Shown in pieces: positions 59,294-64,000 of a stretch of DNA of 64,000 bases. The stretch's first letter is position 1. The number at the start of each line of letters is the position of its first letter. Both the position numbers and the translations under genes were made by a program. Location of the stretch: the NCBI RefSeq assembly GCF_036985505.1, contig NZ_BTGQ01000003.1:248001-312000 (forward strand), written 5' to 3'. This stretch comes from Croceitalea sp947503285 (lineage in GTDB: Bacteria > Bacteroidota > Bacteroidia > Flavobacteriales > Flavobacteriaceae). Under the pieces are notes generated by a model. The model saw nothing but the letters and a program-made list of their open reading frames with translations, searched no databases and was not told where the DNA came from.

Positions 59294-60667
59294 TTAACTG
59301 GCCACGGAATCGGGGTTGTAGCCCAGATAAGGCACTTGAAATTCATTGAAAGTGATTCCGAATGTTTTTAATTCGTCAAGAATCGGGGTATATACCTCTT
59401 TTGAAATGGGTATTTGTACCCCGGGCTTGGTAATCTTCTGGTTTAGAATTTGTAAGGTGGCTATGGCAACAGGGAGACCCACTGTTTTTGCCATCGCGGT
59501 GTGGGTTCTATTTTCACCAATCACGACCATATTGGCGTCCAATTGTTTCTTTTGGCCCTCCAATTCATAACCGAACTTATGGTACATGACGATAATGTCT
59601 TTTTCGTTGTCCTTTAAGGTCCAGCTCTCCTCCAAAATCTGCTGTAAGCCTTGTGCCGGTGTTGCGTTTTTCTTGGTGATTTTTTTATGGGCATCAAAAA
59701 GGTTGAGTTCCAACAGTTTCCCCCACATGATATCGTCTTGATCTATTTTGAGGTAGTGGCGAAGTTTCAGTTCTACGGAGTCTGTTGGGGAGTACGGTAA
59801 AAAAAGGTTTACAAAATCGCGATACGACATACCCTCTGAATTTTCAATGGTGTAACTATCATCGGTCATGCCTAACTGAACAAACATATTCCAGGCCTTT
59901 GAAAAACCAATACGTCGCATCGTACCGCGATAAAGGGTCAGCACATTTTCGAGTCCGTAAGCTTCGCGATACCATAAAGAATCGCGATTGGCATAGGCCT
60001 CGAACTTTCCATACCCTTCAATATCCAAAAATTCGGTACGTCTGAACAATTTGTGGTATGGAATGTATTTATAAGTGCCCTCTTGTATAAATTTGGCCGC
60101 ACCGCCTTGACCTGCCAACACCACATTTCTTGGGTTCCAGGTGAATTTATAGTTCCAAAGGTTGTCGTCGCTTTCAGGTGCCACCAAACCACCGGTGAAC
60201 GATTCAAAAAGTAACATTTTACCGCCATTGTCCCTTATCCTGTCAATAACCTCCATGGCACTCATATGGTCAATACCGGGATCAAGGCCGACTTCATTCA
60301 TAAAAACCAATCCTTTTGAAGTCACGGCGTCATGGAGTTTTTTGATGTCGTCGCTAACGTAAGATGCCGTAACCAAATGTTTTCCGTAAGCCAAACAGTT
60401 TTGGGCAACCTTTATATGAAAACGTGCGGGTAGCATTGAAACTACGATGGTTGCTGCTGAAACCTGTTTTTTGAGGGCCTCTTCATCAAAAATATCAAGC
60501 GTAACGACCTCACAGTTTGGGTGATTTCTGATTTTGGTGGCGATAGCTTCGGGATTAAGGTCGGCTATGATCAGTGATAGGTTTTCACTAGTGGATTTAT
60601 CTAAAAAGTAATCAATTAGAAAGGATGTGGATTTACCGGCACCTAGAACTAAAATTTTTCGAGACAT
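59294..60667 (-). CDS. Saccharopine dehydrogenase-like protein
   Basis: A 457-aa Rossmann-fold oxidoreductase (KILVLGAGKSTSFLIDYFL at the start; NEVGLDPGIDHMSAMEVIDRI). It matches the C-terminal, glutamate-forming LYS9-type saccharopine dehydrogenases, which in bacteria act in lysine breakdown or related polyamine pathways. It lacks a lysine-ketoglutarate reductase half. The neighbouring Lrp-type gene supports an amino-acid role. Exact substrate is inferred. Confidence 0.9.
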   Translation of the reverse strand: MSRKILVLGAGKSTSFLIDYFLDKSTSENLSLIIADLNPEAIATKIRNHPNCEVVTLDIFDEEALKKQVSAATIVVSMLPARFHIKVAQNCLAYGKHLVTASYVSDDIKKLHDAVTSKGLVFMNEVGLDPGIDHMSAMEVIDRIRDNGGKMLLFESFTGGLVAPESDDNLWNYKFTWNPRNVVLAGQGGAAKFIQEGTYKYIPYHKLFRRTEFLDIEGYGKFEAYANRDSLWYREAYGLENVLTLYRGTMRRIGFSKAWNMFVQLGMTDDSYTIENSEGMSYRDFVNLFLPYSPTDSVELKLRHYLKIDQDDIMWGKLLELNLFDAHKKITKKNATPAQGLQQILEESWTLKDNEKDIIVMYHKFGYELEGQKKQLDANMVVIGENRTHTAMAKTVGLPVAIATLQILNQKITKPGVQIPISKEVYTPILDELKTFGITFNEFQVPYLGYNPDSVAS

Positions 60668-60747
60668 AAGGATTGACTTACTTTTGCGTATAACGCCTAC
60701 TAAGGTATCAAAATGTTATATTTTTAAGTAATTTGTCTATTTGAGTT

Positions 60748-61131
60748 ATGAACAAAACAATTTTAGCGACAGGACTGGTTTTAGGAATTTTAGCTGTCAT
60801 TCTAGGGGCTTTTGGTGCCCACGGTTTGAAAAAGAGTATTGGCCCAGAAGATATCAACACGTTTGAGACCGGAATCAAATATCAAATGTACCATGCCTTC
60901 TTTTTAATGGTTTTAAGCTTATTGCCATCGGTATCAAATGGCACGAAAACGACGGTATTCTATTTGACCCTATTTGGTGTAGTATTATTCTCTGGTTCAA
61001 TTTACGGGTTGGCTACCAATACCTTAACATCATTCGACTTTAGAAAGATCGGTTTTGTAACCCCGATAGGGGGAACAATGCTAATCGCGGCATGGGGAGT
61101 GTTGTTATATGCGATTTTAACCAAAAAATAA
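60748..61131 (+). CDS. DUF423 membrane protein
   Basis: A 127-aa protein with four helices and the DUF423 signature (GILAVILGAFGAHGLKKSI near the N-terminus; FETGIKYQMYHAFFLM; TPIGGTMLIAAW). Function is unknown; the family is widespread. It stands alone between the saccharopine-dehydrogenase-like gene (divergent) and pckA. Confidence 0.93.
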   Translation: MNKTILATGLVLGILAVILGAFGAHGLKKSIGPEDINTFETGIKYQMYHAFFLMVLSLLPSVSNGTKTTVFYLTLFGVVLFSGSIYGLATNTLTSFDFRKIGFVTPIGGTMLIAAWGVLLYAILTKK

Positions 61132-61174
61132 TGGAATAGGACTTTATTTTATGAGTGTAAGGATTATATTTTTT

Positions 61175-61182
61175 TAGCTTTG
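61175..61182 (+). promoter_or_regulatory. -7 element of the pckA promoter
   Basis: TAGCTTTG matches TAnnTTTG 21 bases before the pckA ATG. Confidence 0.6.
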
Positions 61183-61203
61183 CACCAATTTTAAAACAAC
61201 TTT

Positions 61204-62820
61204 ATGGCAACAAATGCCCAATCTACGAAATCGATTTCGTTGGCCTCTTACGGAATAACGCATTCAAACGTGCATTATCAATTATCATCCAATGAATTGC
61301 ATCAAATAACCATTGAAAAGGGTATGGGTGTTGAATCTTCCCTAGGTGCTTTAGCGGTCAATACCGGGGAATTCACAGGAAGGTCGCCAAAAGACCGTTT
61401 CATTGTAAAAGATGCGATAACGAAAGATAAGGTTTGGTGGGGTGATATCAATATTCCCTTTGACCCAGATAAGTTCGAAAAGCTTTACAAGAAGGTAATT
61501 ACTTATTTAGGCGAAAAAGAATTATTCGTTCGTGATGCCTATGCCTGTGCAGAAAACGATTATCGAACGAATATTAGGGTCATCAATGAATACCCATGGT
61601 CGAATATGTTCGCATACAATATGTTCTTGCGCCCTGAAGCGGATGAGTTGCATGATTTTGTTCCAGAGTGGACGGTAATCAATGCGCCGGGTTTTATGGC
61701 CGATGCGTCAGTTGATGGAACGAGACAACACAACTTCGCCATACTTGATTTTACGAAAAAGATTGCCCTGATCGGTGGAACCGGATACACAGGGGAAATC
61801 AAGAAGGGAATCTTTTCTGCTTTGAATTTTATCCTGCCCGTTTATAAAAACACCTTGCCGATGCATTGCTCTGCAAATGTAGGTGAAGGTGGCGATACCG
61901 CTATATTTTTTGGATTGTCGGGCACGGGAAAAACAACCCTTTCCACCGACCCAAATCGAAGGCTGATCGGTGATGACGAACATGGTTGGACGGCCGATAA
62001 CAAGGTGTTCAATTTTGAGGGAGGGTGTTATGCAAAGGTCATTAACCTTTCGCAAGAGAATGAGCCTGAAATCTATGGGGCCATAAAAAAAGGGGCCATA
62101 CTAGAGAATGTCGTCATGGATACCAACGGGGCCGTTGATTTTGAAGATACTACCATTACCCAAAATACAAGGGTAAGTTACCCCATTTACCACATTGATA
62201 ATATTCAACAACCTTCAATAGGCAAGAATGTCAAAAATGTTTTCTTTTTGACTGCTGACGCCTTTGGGGTACTGCCCCCGATATCAAAGCTTACCCCAGC
62301 CCAGGCGGCCTATCATTTCATGTCGGGCTACACGGCCAAAGTGGCGGGAACCGAAGCTGGTGTGGTAGAACCGCAGCCCTCGTTCTCTGCCTGCTTCGGG
62401 GCACCTTTCATGCCTCTGCACCCGGCAAAATACGGTGAGATGTTGAGCAAGAAAATGGTAGATTCAGGTGTTGATGTCTGGTTGGTGAATACCGGTTGGA
62501 CCGGCGGGCCCTATGGTATTGGTACCCGTATGAAACTAAAATATACCAGGGCAATGATCAGTGCGGCGATAAGCGGAAAACTGGGGTTATATACGTATGA
62601 CAACTACCATATACATTCGGTGTTCGGTGTGGCACAGCCGAGGGAATGCCCAGGTGTACCCACTAAGGTATTGAGTCCGAGGGCGACATGGAATGATGAT
62701 GAGGCCTATTACCAAACGGCATTTAAGCTATCCAATGCATTTCGTGAGAACTTCAAAAAATTTGAGGCACATGCCAATGAAGAGATAAGGCGTGGTGGCC
62801 CACAACGCTATGCTTTCTAA
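61204..62820 (+). CDS. pckA: Phosphoenolpyruvate carboxykinase (ATP)
   Basis: A 538-aa cytosolic enzyme turning oxaloacetate and ATP into phosphoenolpyruvate and CO2, the first step of gluconeogenesis. The phosphate loop GLSGTGKTTLS near 238-248, the Mn/Mg-binding GDDEHGW, and the substrate-binding FTGRSPKDRF are present. Length fits (~530-540). It is monocistronic with its own promoter and terminator. Bicarbonate imported by the SbtA-type system could feed the reverse reaction, a speculative link. Confidence 0.98.
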   Translation: MATNAQSTKSISLASYGITHSNVHYQLSSNELHQITIEKGMGVESSLGALAVNTGEFTGRSPKDRFIVKDAITKDKVWWGDINIPFDPDKFEKLYKKVITYLGEKELFVRDAYACAENDYRTNIRVINEYPWSNMFAYNMFLRPEADELHDFVPEWTVINAPGFMADASVDGTRQHNFAILDFTKKIALIGGTGYTGEIKKGIFSALNFILPVYKNTLPMHCSANVGEGGDTAIFFGLSGTGKTTLSTDPNRRLIGDDEHGWTADNKVFNFEGGCYAKVINLSQENEPEIYGAIKKGAILENVVMDTNGAVDFEDTTITQNTRVSYPIYHIDNIQQPSIGKNVKNVFFLTADAFGVLPPISKLTPAQAAYHFMSGYTAKVAGTEAGVVEPQPSFSACFGAPFMPLHPAKYGEMLSKKMVDSGVDVWLVNTGWTGGPYGIGTRMKLKYTRAMISAAISGKLGLYTYDNYHIHSVFGVAQPRECPGVPTKVLSPRATWNDDEAYYQTAFKLSNAFRENFKKFEAHANEEIRRGGPQRYAF

Positions 62821-62824
62821 AAAT

Positions 62825-62854
62825 AAAAAACCCTCGGTCGACCGAGGGTTTTTT
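62825..62854. terminator. Bidirectional intrinsic terminator
   Basis: An 18-base perfect palindrome CCCTCGGTCGACCGAGGG flanked by A6 and T6 separates pckA from the convergent hemD. Confidence 0.93.
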
Positions 62855-62874
62855 ATTTTTTTTAAATAGATTAC

Positions 62875-63621
62875 TTACGCTTTATTAACGTCGGTAATGT
62901 ATTTTTGAAGTGCCATGGTCATTGATGGTGTCTCTGGTGTCGGCGCTTTGATATCAATGCGTAACCCAGCATCGGTAGCTGCGGTTACGGTACTGTTTCC
63001 GAAAACGGCGATTCTTGTATCATTTTGCTCAAAATCAGGAAAATTCTTTAAAAGGGACTCAATTCCTGAAGGGCTAAAAAATACCAAAACATCATAATAG
63101 ACCTCTTTCAAATCAGAAAGGTCACTGACCACGGTCTTGTAGAAAATACCACGTTTCCAATCGAGTTTTAGACCATCAAGAACCTTCGGTACCTGAGGCT
63201 TTAAAGTATCGGATGACGGTAGTAAGAACTTCTCGTCCTTATATTTTTTAAACATCGGGGTCAGGTCACTGAAAAGACGCTTCCCAACATAAATCTTTCT
63301 TTTTCTGTAAACCACATACTTTTGCAAATAATAGGCTACGGCCTCTGATTGACAGAAATATTTCATGGAATCAGGCACCTTAAAGCGCATCTCTTCAGCG
63401 ATTCTGAAAAAATGATCGACTGCATTTCTACTGGTTAATACAATTGCGGTGTAATCGTTCAAGTCGATTTTTTGTTGTCTTACACTTTTCGCCTCAACAC
63501 CCTCAACATGTATAAAAGGCCTAAAATCTACCTTGACCTTTGCTTTTTCAATTAGGCGAGAGTACGGGGAGTTTTCCATTTTTGGCTCCGGTTGCGACAC
63601 CAAAATCGTTTTTACTTTCAT
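62875..63621 (-). CDS. hemD: Uroporphyrinogen-III synthase
   Basis: A 248-aa heme-pathway enzyme closing hydroxymethylbilane to uroporphyrinogen III. The start MKVKTILVSQPEPKMENSPYSRLIEKAKV matches the family; the open frame goes 20 codons further upstream but overlaps the DUF4271 gene. Key features are YTAIVLTSRNAVDHFFRI and FFSPSGIESLL. It is second in a DUF4271-hemD pair with 5 bases between. Confidence 0.9.
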   Translation of the reverse strand: MKVKTILVSQPEPKMENSPYSRLIEKAKVKVDFRPFIHVEGVEAKSVRQQKIDLNDYTAIVLTSRNAVDHFFRIAEEMRFKVPDSMKYFCQSEAVAYYLQKYVVYRKRKIYVGKRLFSDLTPMFKKYKDEKFLLPSSDTLKPQVPKVLDGLKLDWKRGIFYKTVVSDLSDLKEVYYDVLVFFSPSGIESLLKNFPDFEQNDTRIAVFGNSTVTAATDAGLRIDIKAPTPETPSMTMALQKYITDVNKA

Positions 63622-63626
63622 AAGAA

Positions 63627-64000
63627 TCAATCTTTTAGATAGCTTACGATAATCACCAAGGGTGAAATTTCGAGTGTGCAAAGGTACAAAATAAAATATA
63701 TAAAGTTTGTAACAATCAACTTTTGATGGTTTCTCAATACTTTGATAAATCCGATAAGATTAATTAGGATTACACCAGTTGTTATTACGTATACCAAGGT
63801 TTTGGAGTCTGGTAGCACATATGCCAATAAAATGCACCCAACAAAGGCCAACAGTGCGCTATAATTGAAATAGGTCAGCTTTTCAAAAACAAGATTGGCC
63901 ATGGTCTGTACATTTTGAAAGAAGTAACCATTGCCGAATTGTAAGATTACCTTTAAACAAACAAAGGCCACTAGGGAGAAAAGGAGTATCCAGTACAATA
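63627..64000 (-). CDS. DUF4271 membrane protein, 5'-truncated by the window end
   Basis: The C-terminal ~124 residues are visible; the start lies beyond base 64000 on the minus strand. Four helices are seen and the end NFIYFILYLCTLEISPLVII is typical of DUF4271, a Bacteroidota membrane family regularly placed before hemD. Function is unknown. Confidence 0.85.
   Translation of the reverse strand, partial: LYWILLFSLVAFVCLKVILQFGNGYFFQNVQTMANLVFEKLTYFNYSALLAFVGCILLAYVLPDSKTLVYVITTGVILINLIGFIKVLRNHQKLIVTNFIYFILYLCTLEISPLVIIVSYLKD

Overview
The window reads as a chromosomal segment of a marine-type member of the Flavobacteriaceae (Bacteroidota). The evidence is many short promoters of the TAnnTTTG (-7) class, a lack of Shine-Dalgarno motifs, two SusC-like/TonB receptors, clade-typical families (DUF4271, DUF3098, DUF3127, DUF4301, DUF1569, DUF2490), L21 with a helix-hairpin-helix tail, a Bacteroidota-type LeuRS, and AT-leaning composition. 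No rRNA, tRNA, CRISPR array, prophage or classical insertion sequence was seen. Most genes are housekeeping or envelope functions in short operons.

Layout. 0-5.3 kb: end of a DMT transporter, an M16 peptidase pair, a membrane protein, and rplU-rpmA. 5.3-13.7 kb: DUF1569 protein with a basic mini-ORF, a TonB receptor divergent from a LytS/LytTR two-component pair, a thioester-reductase-like protein, ahcY and a phosphopantetheinyl transferase. 13.7-16.8 kb: two heptamer repeat arrays, then YkoF-like thiamine-binding protein, PnuC-type transporter and a NadR-like ATPase fused to DUF4301. 17-22.2 kb: a sigma-54 response regulator convergent and overlapping with a hybrid histidine kinase, flanked by two small PepSY-like exported proteins. 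22.2-26.5 kb: a TPP-riboswitch operon (TonB receptor, cytosolic NMT1/THI5-like protein, Gfo/Idh oxidoreductase). 26.5-33.9 kb: Rieske-like lipoprotein, greA with a leader attenuator, HIT protein, a histidine kinase, DUF3127, AtoE-like transporter, aat, outer-membrane proteins, tag. 34-37.7 kb: SbtA-type bicarbonate transporter, LysR regulator, and two pairs of small paralogues. 37.8-43.9 kb: TetR, ABC, HlyD and TolC export operon with a strongly degenerate ABC ATPase, then YitT. 44-49.1 kb: small exported proteins, thioredoxin-like protein, TonB-like protein, and truB-uppP-DUF3098-ftsX. 49.3-52.8 kb: leuS. 53-64 kb: SemiSWEET, alanine dehydrogenase, YugP peptidase, Crp-like regulator with a redox/SDR operon, Lrp, saccharopine-dehydrogenase-like protein, DUF423, pckA, hemD, DUF4271.

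The most remarkable locus is leuS. Its reading frame carries an exactly in-frame 429-bp insertion (143 codons) in the editing domain. The insertion encodes a complete DUF559 nuclease-like domain and is bounded by 35-bp inverted repeats (33/35 identical), each of which is itself a REP-like hairpin. A solo copy of the same hairpin repeat sits in frame near the 3' end of leuS, and a different palindromic repeat interrupts the catalytic region. This looks like a REP-associated nuclease element that inserts into coding sequence without destroying it, analogous in layout to RAYT/REP systems but with a different nuclease.

Thiamine handling is a second theme: the TPP-riboswitch operon and the YkoF-PnuC-NadR cluster lie about 8 kb apart and together look like an uptake and salvage system for thiamine or its pyrimidine precursor.
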